From positions 1 to 47,522 of the forward strand of contig CALVNS010000022.1 in the NCBI GenBank assembly GCA_944349855.1: a stretch of 47,522 bases of DNA, given 5' to 3'. Position numbers and translations under genes: made by a program. Positions 16,731 through 25,099 of this stretch are shown piece by piece. The stretch's first letter is position 1, and every line of letters starts with the position of its first letter. Source of the DNA: an uncultured Eubacteriales bacterium. GTDB taxonomy: Bacteria > Bacillota > Clostridia > Christensenellales > Aristaeellaceae. The notes under the pieces are model-generated. The model was given only the letters and a program-made list of their open reading frames with translations. It searched no databases and was not told the DNA's origin.

Positions 16731-17989
16731 TTGTCCCTCAGCCCCTGTCCGATCTCCGCGCCCTGCTCCACGAGCAGGCGCTGCACCTTGCCCACATCCA
16801 CGTTGCGCACGTTCACGCCATCCTGTGTGCTGACCGCTGCCGCAACGCCCGCGGCCTCGCCCAGCGCAAGCACATGCGCCATCGCGCGCCAGGACTCAAA
16901 GGCGATCTGATCGCTGGACATGCACCGGCCCACGACCAGCAGGTTCTCCGCCTTCTTGGGCACCAGGCAGCGATACGGGATCTGGTAGCCCTCGTGCGTA
17001 AGGAAGCGGCGATAGCCGTAGTAGTTGATGACGGGGTTGGCGGCCATGGCGATGGAGTCGTCGAAGCGGCGTCCCTCCAGCACGTCCTCGCCCGTCAGCT
17101 TGTACTCGCCCTCAAAGAAGCGGGTCTGGCGCACGCCGATGAGCGTGCCCGTGTCGATGATCTCTGCCCCCTCCAGGTCCGGGTGTTCCCGCTTCTTCTG
17201 CTCCAGGTCGTCATAGACGGCCAGGCGCACGTCAATCTCGCTTTCCGTCAGCTCACGGGCGTCCGCGCAGTTCATCGGTCCCGGAGAGGGGCCCCACACG
17301 ACCATGGTGTCCTCAAAGAGGCACCCGGGCGCCTTCGTATCGGCCGGGAAACCCTTGATCTTGTACATCAGGCAGTCGTTGAGCCGCTTGGCCTCCTGCT
17401 TACGCGTCTGCCAGTAGGGCACGCCCGCGCGGAAGGCCACGTCGCCGTCGCCCGACGCGTCGATGACCGTCCCGGCCAGGATCGCCTGACGGCCGGACTT
17501 GTTCTCCACGATCACGCCCTGCACGGCGTCGCCGTCCATGACCACGTCGCAGAAGTAGGTGTGAAAGAGGATGTCCACCCCGGCCTCGCGCACCATTTTG
17601 AGCGTCACGTACTTGAACTTTTCCGTGTCGAACGCGTAGTTGTAGGACAGATCGCCCTTCTTGTCCGAGCGGATGGCCGAGGGATACGCGTTGCGCGAGT
17701 GCACCGCGCCGCCCTCCGCGATCAGGCGCAGCATCAGTTCCTCGCCGATGCCCTTCGTCGTCTGCAGGTAGTCCGGCTCCACCTGGTTGCGGAAGCCCAC
17801 GATGTTGGCCATCAGCGAGGCTGTGGCCGTGCCGCCGAAAAAGGGAAACTGCTCAATGATCAGCGTGCGCGCGCCATTGCGCGCCGCCGCGATGGCCGCC
17901 GGGAACCCGGCGCAGCCGCCGCCCACGACGACCACGTCATAGCGCCCATAGACCGGCAACTCTCTGGCCTTTTCCAAGATGGTGTCCAT
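16727..17989 (-). CDS. FAD-dependent oxidoreductase (FAD_oxidored family)
   Basis: A 420-residue soluble flavoprotein. The N-terminal dinucleotide-binding fold is clear (DVVVVGGGCAGFPAAIAAAR, then a distal acidic residue in LIIEQ), a second GASGDGDVAFRAG-type motif (VIDASGDGDVAFRAG) lies mid-protein, and the C-terminus has the FAD-contacting CMSSDQIAFESWRAM and ALGEAAGVAAA segments. ATG 17989 has AGGGAG upstream; a longer frame to 18088 overlaps the permease gene. It overlaps the racemase-type gene by four bases and follows the permease gene by 32. Members of this family are poorly characterised; the context suggests oxidation of an imported sugar or glycoside before the enolase-superfamily step. 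Confidence 0.88.
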   Translation of the reverse strand: MDTILEKARELPVYGRYDVVVVGGGCAGFPAAIAAARNGARTLIIEQFPFFGGTATASLMANIVGFRNQVEPDYLQTTKGIGEELMLRLIAEGGAVHSRNAYPSAIRSDKKGDLSYNYAFDTEKFKYVTLKMVREAGVDILFHTYFCDVVMDGDAVQGVIVENKSGRQAILAGTVIDASGDGDVAFRAGVPYWQTRKQEAKRLNDCLMYKIKGFPADTKAPGCLFEDTMVVWGPSPGPMNCADARELTESEIDVRLAVYDDLEQKKREHPDLEGAEIIDTGTLIGVRQTRFFEGEYKLTGEDVLEGRRFDDSIAMAANPVINYYGYRRFLTHEGYQIPYRCLVPKKAENLLVVGRCMSSDQIAFESWRAMAHVLALGEAAGVAAAVSTQDGVNVRNVDVGKVQRLLVEQGAEIGQGLRDK

Positions 17990-18021
17990 ATGCTTCTCCC
18001 TTTCTTCATTCGCGCCGTGCA

Positions 18022-18909
18022 TCAGCCCTTGATCGCGCCGATCATGACGCCCTTGACGAAATACTTCTGGATGAACGGATACACGCACAGGATCGGCAAC
18101 GTCGCCACGACGATCGTCGCATACTTGATCGTCTCGCCGACGGGGATCTGGTCGCTCTGGCCCACGGACGAGGCCGCGAGCATGCTGTCCGTGCTGTTGA
18201 GGATCAAAATCTCGCGCAGCAGCAGCTGCAGGGGGAACATGGGTCGCTTGTTGAGGAACAGCATTGCGTCAAACCACGAGTTCCACTTGGAGACCATGTA
18301 AAACAGCGTGACGACGGCGATGTTGGCCATGCACAGCGGCACGAAGATGCGCAGCAGGATCGTGAAGTCGTTCGCGCCGTCGATGCGGGCGGATTCCTCC
18401 AGACTCTCGGGCACCGCCGCAAAGCCGGTGCGCAGCACGATCAGGTTATACGTGACGATCGCGCGCGGGAGCACCATCGCCCAGAAGGTGTTCTTCATGT
18501 GCATGTCCGTGCCGACCGTGAGGAAGAACGGGATCATACTCGGCTTGAACCACATCGTAAACGCCGCGAAGAACATCACGTATTTGACAAACATGGCGTG
18601 CCTGCGCGAGAGCGCGTATGCGCCCAGGATGGTGAGCGTCATGCTGATGACCGTGCCCACGCTCATGTACAGCAGCGTGTTCACATAGCCGTTGCCGATG
18701 TCCGGGTTGTTGAAGACGATCTTGTACGCGCCCAGTTCAAACCCCAGCGGTTTGAGCAGCAGGCCGCTGTTGCGCACGAGCAGGTTGGGATCCGAGACCG
18801 AGGCAAAGAGCACGTACAGGAGGGGATACAGCGTGAGAACCGCAACGAAGCCCAGCAGTACGACATTGGCCGCCTGGAAGGTTCGCTCTCCCTTGCTTTG
18901 ACGAATCAT
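18022..18909 (-). CDS. Carbohydrate ABC transporter permease, YtcP/AraQ type
   Basis: A 295-residue membrane protein with six predicted segments, the EAA loop LEESARIDGANDFTILLRIF and the family ending YPFIQKYFVKGVMIGAIKG. ATG 18909 is preceded by GGGGGAG. It lies 13 bases after the LplB-type permease gene. Together they form the channel for the ligand captured by the solute-binding protein encoded at 19991-21574; no ATPase gene is present. Confidence 0.92.
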   Translation of the reverse strand: MIRQSKGERTFQAANVVLLGFVAVLTLYPLLYVLFASVSDPNLLVRNSGLLLKPLGFELGAYKIVFNNPDIGNGYVNTLLYMSVGTVISMTLTILGAYALSRRHAMFVKYVMFFAAFTMWFKPSMIPFFLTVGTDMHMKNTFWAMVLPRAIVTYNLIVLRTGFAAVPESLEESARIDGANDFTILLRIFVPLCMANIAVVTLFYMVSKWNSWFDAMLFLNKRPMFPLQLLLREILILNSTDSMLAASSVGQSDQIPVGETIKYATIVVATLPILCVYPFIQKYFVKGVMIGAIKG

Positions 18910-18922
18910 CTTCTCTCCCCCT

Positions 18923-19873
18923 TTACCACAGGCCGTATTCCGTCTTGCGCTTGCTGACCGTATTGGTCACGATGACCAGCACGAAGGAGATGAGCGCATT
19001 GAAGAAGTCGACCGCCGTCGTATAGCTGAAGTTGGCCTCGAGGATGCCGCGCCGGTACACGAACGACGAGATGACGTCGGACGTCTCCGCGTTGGACGCG
19101 TTGTACAGCAGGATGATCTTCTCATACCCGACGTTCAGCACCGCGCCCACGCGCATGATCAGCAGGATCATGATCGTCGGCAGCAGGCCCGGCAGCGTCA
19201 CGTGCCAGGTCTGGCGCAGGCGGCCGGCGCCGTCGATGCGGGCCGCCTCGTACAGCTCCTGGTCGATGGAGCTGAGCGCGGCCAGATAGATGATGGAGTT
19301 CCAGCCGCAGTGCTGCCAGATGTCCGACGTCACGTAGATCGTGCGGAAGGCGCCGGGCATCATCAGGTAGTTCTCGTTGGGCAGGCCGATCGCCGCCAGC
19401 ACGCTGGTGATGACGCCGTCCTTTTTGAGGAAGTCCATCAGCATGCCGCAGATGACGATCATCGAGATGAAGTAGGGCATGTACGTGATCGTCTGCACGA
19501 CGCGCTTGTAGCGCGGCAGGCGCAGCTCGTTGATCAGCAGCGCCAGGATGATGGGCGCGGGGAACGAAAAGATGATGCAGTAGATGCTGATGAGCAGCGT
19601 ATTGCGCAGCAGACGGCCAAAGTAGTAGCTGGAAAAGAACGATGTGAAGTGCTTGAAGCCCACCCAGTCGCTGCCCCAGATGCCCTTCATCGGCTTGAAG
19701 TCCTTGAATGCGATGACGTTGCCCAGTAGCGGCCAATAGCAGAACAGCAGATACCAGATGATCAGCGGAAGCAGCATCAGATAGACGTATTTATACCGCC
19801 TCAGGTCCTTGACGACGCGCTGCCGCAGGCTCTTGCGGCCGATCTGTACGCGCCTGGCGGATGCGGATACCAT
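18923..19873 (-). CDS. Carbohydrate ABC transporter permease, LplB type
   Basis: A 316-residue permease with the LplB start block (LLPLIIWYLLFCYWPLLGNV, then AFKDFKPMKGIWGSDWVGF) and the EAA loop YEAARIDGAGRLRQTWHVTL. ATG 19873 follows AAGGAGGG; the longer open frame to 19948 enters the hairpin between genes and is not used. It is separated from the solute-binding protein gene by 117 bases that contain a terminator-like hairpin, so it is probably made in smaller amounts than the binding protein. Confidence 0.92.
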   Translation of the reverse strand: MVSASARRVQIGRKSLRQRVVKDLRRYKYVYLMLLPLIIWYLLFCYWPLLGNVIAFKDFKPMKGIWGSDWVGFKHFTSFFSSYYFGRLLRNTLLISIYCIIFSFPAPIILALLINELRLPRYKRVVQTITYMPYFISMIVICGMLMDFLKKDGVITSVLAAIGLPNENYLMMPGAFRTIYVTSDIWQHCGWNSIIYLAALSSIDQELYEAARIDGAGRLRQTWHVTLPGLLPTIMILLIMRVGAVLNVGYEKIILLYNASNAETSDVISSFVYRRGILEANFSYTTAVDFFNALISFVLVIVTNTVSKRKTEYGLW

Positions 19874-19944
19874 GGCTTTCCCTCCTTCTGGTCTCTCCGG
19901 CGGCCGGGCGCATGCGGACGCGGCCGGTTCACGCGGTTTGGGGT

Positions 19945-19980
19945 ACAAAAATCCGGGACGCCGGACATGACGTCCCGGAT
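19945..19980 (-). terminator. Partial terminator between solute-binding protein and permease genes
   Basis: ATCCGGGACG pairs perfectly with CGTCCCGGAT around a 10-base loop and is followed on the minus strand by TTTTTGT. It sits 10 bases after the binding-protein stop and inside an operon, so read-through must occur; it likely lowers permease transcription relative to the binding protein. Confidence 0.75.
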
Positions 19981-19990
19981 AAAGGGATGA

Positions 19991-21574
19991 TCAGATGCGG
20001 GCCAGGTAGCGCTCCAGCTGCGCCTGGCGCAGCTCGATGGCGCGCTCGATGCCCATGCCCTTGAGCGTGGAGACCATGGTATCAAAGCCCTCGTCCAGAT
20101 CGACTTCGCCCATGATGATCTTCGTCGCCTGCTCCTGCATGTAGGTCGTGCAGTCGTTCATGATGGTCGCAAACTCGTCCGCTTCCTCGGCGGTCGGGGT
20201 GACCGGCGGCATGATGATCTCGTTCTTGCAGGCCAGCCAGTTCTTGCGGCCCTCGATCTGCTCGGGCAGGCAGTCGCGCTGCTCCAGCACGTCCTTGAGC
20301 TTGTACACCGGGGACTGGGACTGCCAGATGGTGTACTTGGCCATCGCCTGCTCGCGGCTCAGGCCGTCCGGATTCTCCGCCACGAGCGGCAGGAAGTAGG
20401 GATTGCCTTCCTCGTCATAGTCATACGTCAGGCCCTGAACGCCCCAGTTGGAGAGCATGTGGCCCTCTTCCGTGTAGAAGTAGTCGTAGAACTTGACGAT
20501 CAGCTCGGGGTTCTCGCAGGAGCTGGTGATGGCCACGCCCGCGCCGGTGTACTTGGCGCCCTGCTGGCCGACGATGGGCGTCTCGCCCTCGTTCAGCGTC
20601 GGATAGGGCATCGGCAGCAGCTGGAAGTCGGGGTTGTTCTCGTTGCGGCACATGGCCGTGTAGCGCGTGATGCTGTTGCCCATGGAGCCGATGAAGGCGA
20701 ACACGCGATCGCTCGTCACCTTCTCATCGCGCAGCTTGGCGGTGTTGGCGGCAAACTCGGTGTCGAGCAGGCCCAGCTCATACCAGCGGCGCATCAGGGC
20801 GAGGAATTCCTTGTACTCAGGCTGGATCGCGCCGTACTTGACGGTGCCGTTGTCGTTGTAGAACTCCTGGGTGATGCCGAAGGCGCCCAGGATCACGGGA
20901 GACTCGCTGATGTTGGTCATCTGCGCGAAGAAGAACGGGATGACGCCCTCGAGCTCCTCGCAATCGCGCACCTTGATGAGCATCTCTTCCCAACCGGCCA
21001 CAGTCGTGGGGAACTCCTCGGGGGTCATGCCGATCTTTTCGAGGAAGTCGCCGCGAACGACGGGGCCCTGGTGCGTGGCCAGCTCGATGTCCTGATAGAT
21101 CGAGGGCAGGACGTAGTACGTGCCGTCGTCCAGCATGATCTGCTGGTTGATGTCCGGATGCGCCTCCAGATAGGCCTTGAGGTTGGGCGCATACTGGTCG
21201 ATCAGGTCGTTGAGCGGGATGATCACGCCGTCGGAGATGTAGTTGGCGGGGCCGCCGGGCACCGTCAGCCAGCTGTACTGGATGGCGTCCGGATAGTCGC
21301 CCGACGCGCACATCAGGTTGAACGCGTCCTTCTCGCCGCCCACCGGCGGATGCTGGAACTCGACGGTCACGTTCGTCAGCTTGGCCATCTCCTGATAGAC
21401 CAGGTTTTCGGACCAATCCGAAATCGCGCCCGCCGCCTTGTCCATCGAGCACCACATCGTAAACGTCTGCGGTTCGTCGTAGACAGTGGGGCCTTCCGCC
21501 ATCACAGCCGTCACGCCAAGCGTCATCAACGCGGCGAGCAGCAGCGCGGCAATCCTGCGGATGCTCTGTTTCAT
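19991..21574 (-). CDS. Extracellular solute-binding protein of an LplA-type sugar ABC importer
   Basis: A 527-residue exported protein. The signal peptide MKQSIRRIAALLLAALMTLG ends near AVMAEGP with an AxA site and no lipobox Cys, unlike many Gram-positive binding proteins, so anchoring is uncertain. The mature part has the family pattern LMCASGDYPDAIQY, YYVLPSIYQDIEL and a C-terminal YMQEQATKIIMGEVDLDEGF, which recurs in family-1 solute-binding proteins of Clostridia. ATG 21574 has GGAGG six to seven bases upstream. It is the first gene of the operon; the YesMN genes lie directly upstream, and the promoter at 21625-21653 has a weak -35 box that fits activator dependence. Confidence 0.93.
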   Translation of the reverse strand: MKQSIRRIAALLLAALMTLGVTAVMAEGPTVYDEPQTFTMWCSMDKAAGAISDWSENLVYQEMAKLTNVTVEFQHPPVGGEKDAFNLMCASGDYPDAIQYSWLTVPGGPANYISDGVIIPLNDLIDQYAPNLKAYLEAHPDINQQIMLDDGTYYVLPSIYQDIELATHQGPVVRGDFLEKIGMTPEEFPTTVAGWEEMLIKVRDCEELEGVIPFFFAQMTNISESPVILGAFGITQEFYNDNGTVKYGAIQPEYKEFLALMRRWYELGLLDTEFAANTAKLRDEKVTSDRVFAFIGSMGNSITRYTAMCRNENNPDFQLLPMPYPTLNEGETPIVGQQGAKYTGAGVAITSSCENPELIVKFYDYFYTEEGHMLSNWGVQGLTYDYDEEGNPYFLPLVAENPDGLSREQAMAKYTIWQSQSPVYKLKDVLEQRDCLPEQIEGRKNWLACKNEIIMPPVTPTAEEADEFATIMNDCTTYMQEQATKIIMGEVDLDEGFDTMVSTLKGMGIERAIELRQAQLERYLARI

Positions 21575-21624
21575 GGTATTGCCTCCTCCGTCGTTTTTGG
21601 GCCCTTGGGCCTCTTGCTGGGCTC

Positions 21625-21653
21625 ATTATATCAAGGCATCTTCCATGAATCCA
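21625..21653 (-). promoter_or_regulatory. Probable activator-dependent promoter of the second sugar operon
   Basis: A perfect TATAAT (21625-21630) on the minus strand has only a poor -35 (TGGATT, 21648-21653) at 17 bases. It lies in the 120-base gap after the YesN-type regulator gene, so activation by that regulator is plausible. Confidence 0.45.
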
Positions 21654-21694
21654 TGTCGCAATTTCAGTTCTACTTGTCAAATGATCGGTATATT

Positions 21695-23134
21695 TTACGA
21701 TTTTTTTGTGCAATCCATCTTCGACGGGGACTGGCCAAAGTAACTCTTGAACCGCTTGCTGAACGTGAAGTAATCGCCATATCCAAGCTCCAGCGCCAGC
21801 GCCTGCAGGTTGCACTCCCCCGCCCGGATGGCCGCCAGCGCATGTTCCATGCGCAGCTTCGTCACATAGTCGGTATACGTCATGCCAGCCGCCTTGCGGA
21901 AGACCTCGCTGCAATAGGCGGCGTTCAGATAGAAGCGCGCGGCCAGGTCGCTCAGGCGGATCTTGTCCGTGTAGTGGCGCTGCACATAGTCCAGCATCTC
22001 CTCAAAGCCTCGGCCCGCGCCGCCGGGGCGCGGCCCCGCCTCGACCGGACGCCGCATGAGCGCGTCCAGATAGGCGATCATCTCCCGCGCATCCGCCAGA
22101 AAGCTGCGCATGCCCTCGGGGTCCATCGCCCATTCCAGCTCGCCGCAAAGCGCCGCGCCGTCCGCGCGGCTAAAGGCGTCCATCAGCCGGTTCCAGTGGC
22201 GGCACAGGCTGTGCATCTGCACGCGCTCGCGCTCGATTCGCTGGGCATATTCGCGCAGCTTCATCTCCCACAGCGGCAGGTCGCGCCGCGCAATGGCATC
22301 CTCCAACGCGGCGACGCATGCCTCGGCCGCCGCGCTCTCCTGCATCCGATAGACCGTCTTGCGCGCGGTGGGGTCGACAAAATCCATGTAGGCGCAGCTG
22401 CGCGCCTCGTAAATCCGGCGCCAGAGGTGATCCGCGCGCCGGCTCGTGCGGCTCAATCCCGCGCGCAGGCAGGTGTGCGCGGCCAGGCATCCGTCGACCG
22501 CCGCCTCCAGCTCCTCCCCGACCGATTCCAGCCCGTTGGCCACGATCAGCGTCTTGGTCTGCCCCAGCCAAAGCGCGTGCGCGTTCATGCTGCTCAGCCG
22601 CGACGCAACGTCTCCGGCGGCCGGTTCGTCCACATAGCGCAGAACTGCGACGCGCCACCAATCCCCCGTCGTGGGCATGTCCAGGCGCTCAAAGAGCTCG
22701 TTCGCGCTCAGTCCGCTTTGGATCTCTTCCAGAAGCGCAATGCTCTTGCGCGTCTGCCGGCGCTTCAGCTCGCCCGCGATGCGCCCCAGCAGCGCCTGTG
22801 CGTCCTCGCGCTCGACGGGCTTGAGGCAGTAGTCGAACACGCCCAGGCGCAGCGCCGTCTGCGCGTATTGAAAGCTGCTGTAACCGCTCACGACGATGAA
22901 CAGCGGCGGATGCCTGAGCGCCTTGGCCCGCTGTGCCATCTCCAGGCCGGTCAGCTCCGGCATCTGCACGTCGATGAACACCACCGCCGGCTGCTCGCGC
23001 ACGATGGCCTCCCAGCCGGCAATCGGATCGGTAAAACGGCCGATGACGGAAAAGCCATGCTGCTCCCATGGCACGACGCGAAACAGGCTCTCCAGCGCCC
23101 AGGGCTCGTCGTCCAGCAGCATCACCGTATACAT
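21695..23134 (-). CDS. YesN-type response regulator with AraC DNA-binding domain
   Basis: A 479-residue cytosolic regulator. The receiver (residues 1-120) has LLDDEPWAL, phospho-acceptor Asp55 in FIDVQMPELTG, the Ser/Thr switch (VVSGYSS) and Lys in CLKPVE. A long linker follows, and the last 100 residues form the two-HTH AraC domain (IRLSDLAARFYLNAAYCSEVFRKAAGMTYTDYVTKLRM, LALELGYGDYFTFSKRFKSYFG; quoted in parts). ATG 23134 follows AGGAGG with eight-base spacing. It lies 27 bases after the sensor kinase gene and just upstream of the sugar operon it probably activates. Confidence 0.93.
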   Translation of the reverse strand: MYTVMLLDDEPWALESLFRVVPWEQHGFSVIGRFTDPIAGWEAIVREQPAVVFIDVQMPELTGLEMAQRAKALRHPPLFIVVSGYSSFQYAQTALRLGVFDYCLKPVEREDAQALLGRIAGELKRRQTRKSIALLEEIQSGLSANELFERLDMPTTGDWWRVAVLRYVDEPAAGDVASRLSSMNAHALWLGQTKTLIVANGLESVGEELEAAVDGCLAAHTCLRAGLSRTSRRADHLWRRIYEARSCAYMDFVDPTARKTVYRMQESAAAEACVAALEDAIARRDLPLWEMKLREYAQRIERERVQMHSLCRHWNRLMDAFSRADGAALCGELEWAMDPEGMRSFLADAREMIAYLDALMRRPVEAGPRPGGAGRGFEEMLDYVQRHYTDKIRLSDLAARFYLNAAYCSEVFRKAAGMTYTDYVTKLRMEHALAAIRAGECNLQALALELGYGDYFTFSKRFKSYFGQSPSKMDCTKKS

Positions 23135-23161
23135 CCACGCTTCCTCCTCTCGTTGCACCGT

Positions 23162-24898
23162 CTATTCCCTGTACGCCGGAACCGGCCGCATGCGCAGCGT
23201 CACCCGCGTGCCGACGCCCAGCGTGGACTCGACCGTCAGCCCGCAGTCCGGTCCGTAGATCAGCCGGATGCGCCGGTGGATGTTCACCAGGCCGATGTGG
23301 CTGCCGCCCTCGGCCGTGTCCGCGCTCGCCAGTACGAGCGCTTCGCGCAGGCGGTTCAGCGCCTCGGCGTCCATGCCGCTTCCATCGTCCGCAACCTCCA
23401 GCTGCAGCATGTCCGCCTCTCGCCGCGCGCTGATGCGCAGCGTCCCCCTGCGGTTGACCTTCTCCAGTCCGTGGAGCACGGCGTTCTCGACGATCGGCTG
23501 CAGCGCCATCTTGGGCATCTGCAGCCCGCGCGCATCCTCATCCACCGCATAGAGCGCGTCAATCCGCCCACCGCAGCGGATGCGGATGATGTTCATATAA
23601 CGGCGGATGCTGCCGATCTCCTCCTCCACCCGCACATAGCCGCCGGCCTGCGTGGCGTAGCGAAAGATGTAGGCCAGGGAGGAGATGGTCTCCTCCAGGT
23701 CCTCCATGCGCCCCGCGAACGCCATGCCGCGCATGCAGTCGAGCGTGTTGTACAGAAAATGGGGGTTGATCTGATGGGTCAGCGCCGCGATCTCCGACTG
23801 CTTGTGCAACAGCTCCGTCTGGTAGATGCGCTCCTGATTGCGCGCGTTCTCGCGAATCATGATGCGCTGCACCCGCAGCATCTCGTTGAGCCCTTGGGCA
23901 ATCTGATCGATCTCGTTCTTGGTCTTCAGCTCGAGATACTTGCCCTCGTCCGCGCGCGTCTGATCGCGCATGAAGTCCAGAATCTGATGGATGGGCTCGT
24001 TGATCTGCTTGCGCAACACGATGAAAAACGCACACAGCAGCACAAACGAGCTGACGCCCATCACGTACGCGAAGCGCATGACCATCTCCATGCGCTGATC
24101 CAGCATGTCCTCCTCCACGAAGGCGACCAGCCGCCAGTTCATCCTGGAGAGGTCGCGCGTCTGCAAAAAGAGCACATTCTCCGGCGTGCGCCCCGCAGCC
24201 AGCGCCTCGATGGCGCGCGTGCGTTCCTCGCCGGCAAGCGTCATGCTCTCCAGCAGCGGCACGCCGTCCCCATCCAGCAGCAGCAGGTTCGTGCCGTAAT
24301 TCTGATGCGCGACCTCCTGGAGCTTGGCGCGCAATGCGTCGATATTATACACAATGATTGTATAGATTGGCAACCCATCCGCGCGTTCTTCGGTGCAGTT
24401 GATACAGTACATGCAGGCGCTGTTGCCCGAGCCGATCTGCCGGTGCACCGGATTTTTTACCTGCTGGCCCTGGGAGAGCATGCGCTGCGCATCCTCCAAT
24501 ACGCGCGCGTCTCGCGCGCCGTAGGCGAAGAGCGTGATGTCCTGAAAGTCCGTGACGAGGATGGAGTCGATGTTGTCGGCGGCCAGCTGCGTGAGCTGGA
24601 CGCCCGAACGCAGCGCCTGGATGACCTGCGCATCCCCGCCGTCCGAGCGCAGGAAGGCCGCCATGGTCTCGCTGCGCGAAAACGTGCCCGAGATCAGGCT
24701 GTGCTGGTACCACATCTGGTTGATGTCGTTGTACAGCTCGTTCGCCTGGGTATCGGTCAGGGCATAGGCGCTCTCCTCGATGGAGTTGCGGTAGTAGATC
24801 AGAAAGATCGTCTCCACGGTCAGCAGCGAGGCAAACACCAGGAACATCACCAGAAACAGCAGGCGCAGGATCGCGCCATGCCGAAAGAAGCGGAGCAC
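23162..24898 (-). CDS. YesM-type sensor histidine kinase
   Basis: A 578-residue membrane kinase. Two membrane segments (about 11-35 and 276-296) flank an extracellular dCache-like sensor, followed by HAMP, the HisKA_7TM-type YesM motif QINPHFLYNTLD (His380), the N box PIVENAVLHG (Asn472) and the G box DDGSGM with GGSHIGLVN. The sensor contains an unusual Cys cluster, CMYCINC (Cys162, 165, 168). GTG 24898 is the start, with AAAGGAGG six bases upstream. It forms an operon with the YesN-type regulator and, by position, controls the oligosaccharide operon downstream. The leader contains a terminator-like hairpin. Confidence 0.93.
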   Translation of the reverse strand: MLRFFRHGAILRLLFLVMFLVFASLLTVETIFLIYYRNSIEESAYALTDTQANELYNDINQMWYQHSLISGTFSRSETMAAFLRSDGGDAQVIQALRSGVQLTQLAADNIDSILVTDFQDITLFAYGARDARVLEDAQRMLSQGQQVKNPVHRQIGSGNSACMYCINCTEERADGLPIYTIIVYNIDALRAKLQEVAHQNYGTNLLLLDGDGVPLLESMTLAGEERTRAIEALAAGRTPENVLFLQTRDLSRMNWRLVAFVEEDMLDQRMEMVMRFAYVMGVSSFVLLCAFFIVLRKQINEPIHQILDFMRDQTRADEGKYLELKTKNEIDQIAQGLNEMLRVQRIMIRENARNQERIYQTELLHKQSEIAALTHQINPHFLYNTLDCMRGMAFAGRMEDLEETISSLAYIFRYATQAGGYVRVEEEIGSIRRYMNIIRIRCGGRIDALYAVDEDARGLQMPKMALQPIVENAVLHGLEKVNRRGTLRISARREADMLQLEVADDGSGMDAEALNRLREALVLASADTAEGGSHIGLVNIHRRIRLIYGPDCGLTVESTLGVGTRVTLRMRPVPAYRE

Positions 24899-24927
24899 AC
24901 TATTCCTCCTTTGCGGCTGGCTCTTGC

Positions 24928-24974
24928 AAAAAAGAACGCATCAGAAGGGCGCGGATTCGCGCCTTCTCATGCGT
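24928..24974 (-). terminator. Terminator-like hairpin in the leader of the YesM kinase gene
   Basis: On the minus strand ACGCATGAGAAGGCGCG pairs with CGCGCCCTTCTGATGCGT (one mismatch, one bulge) and is followed by TTCTTTTTTGC. It lies 30 bases upstream of the kinase GTG, and the only gene beyond it runs the other way, so it cannot end an upstream transcript from a known gene. It may be an attenuator of the yesMN operon. No recognised aptamer is upstream. Confidence 0.55.
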
Positions 24975-25037
24975 AAGCGGGCATCGGACGCACGGCGCCG
25001 GGCCCGGACGCCCTGTGCGCTTCCGGCTCCAACGGGC

Positions 25038-25067
25038 TTGTCTTTTCCCCCCAACATATGGTACCAT
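25038..25067 (+). promoter_or_regulatory. Weak candidate promoter of the IclR gene
   Basis: TTGTCT (25038-25043) and TACCAT (25062-25067) with an 18-base spacer. ATGGTACCAT (25058-25067) is a 10-bp palindrome covering the -10 and might be an autoregulatory site. The match is poor and another promoter is possible. Confidence 0.35.
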
Positions 25068-25099
25068 TGTAATCAAAAGGCGCGCGCACAGGAGGACAC

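Noticed and set aside
20459-24976. A plus-strand open frame of about 1500 codons opposite the second sugar operon and its YesMN genes
   Set aside because: It covers three well-supported minus-strand genes, is rich in Arg, His, Val and Ala as expected for an antisense GC-rich frame, has no ribosome binding site and no known domain.
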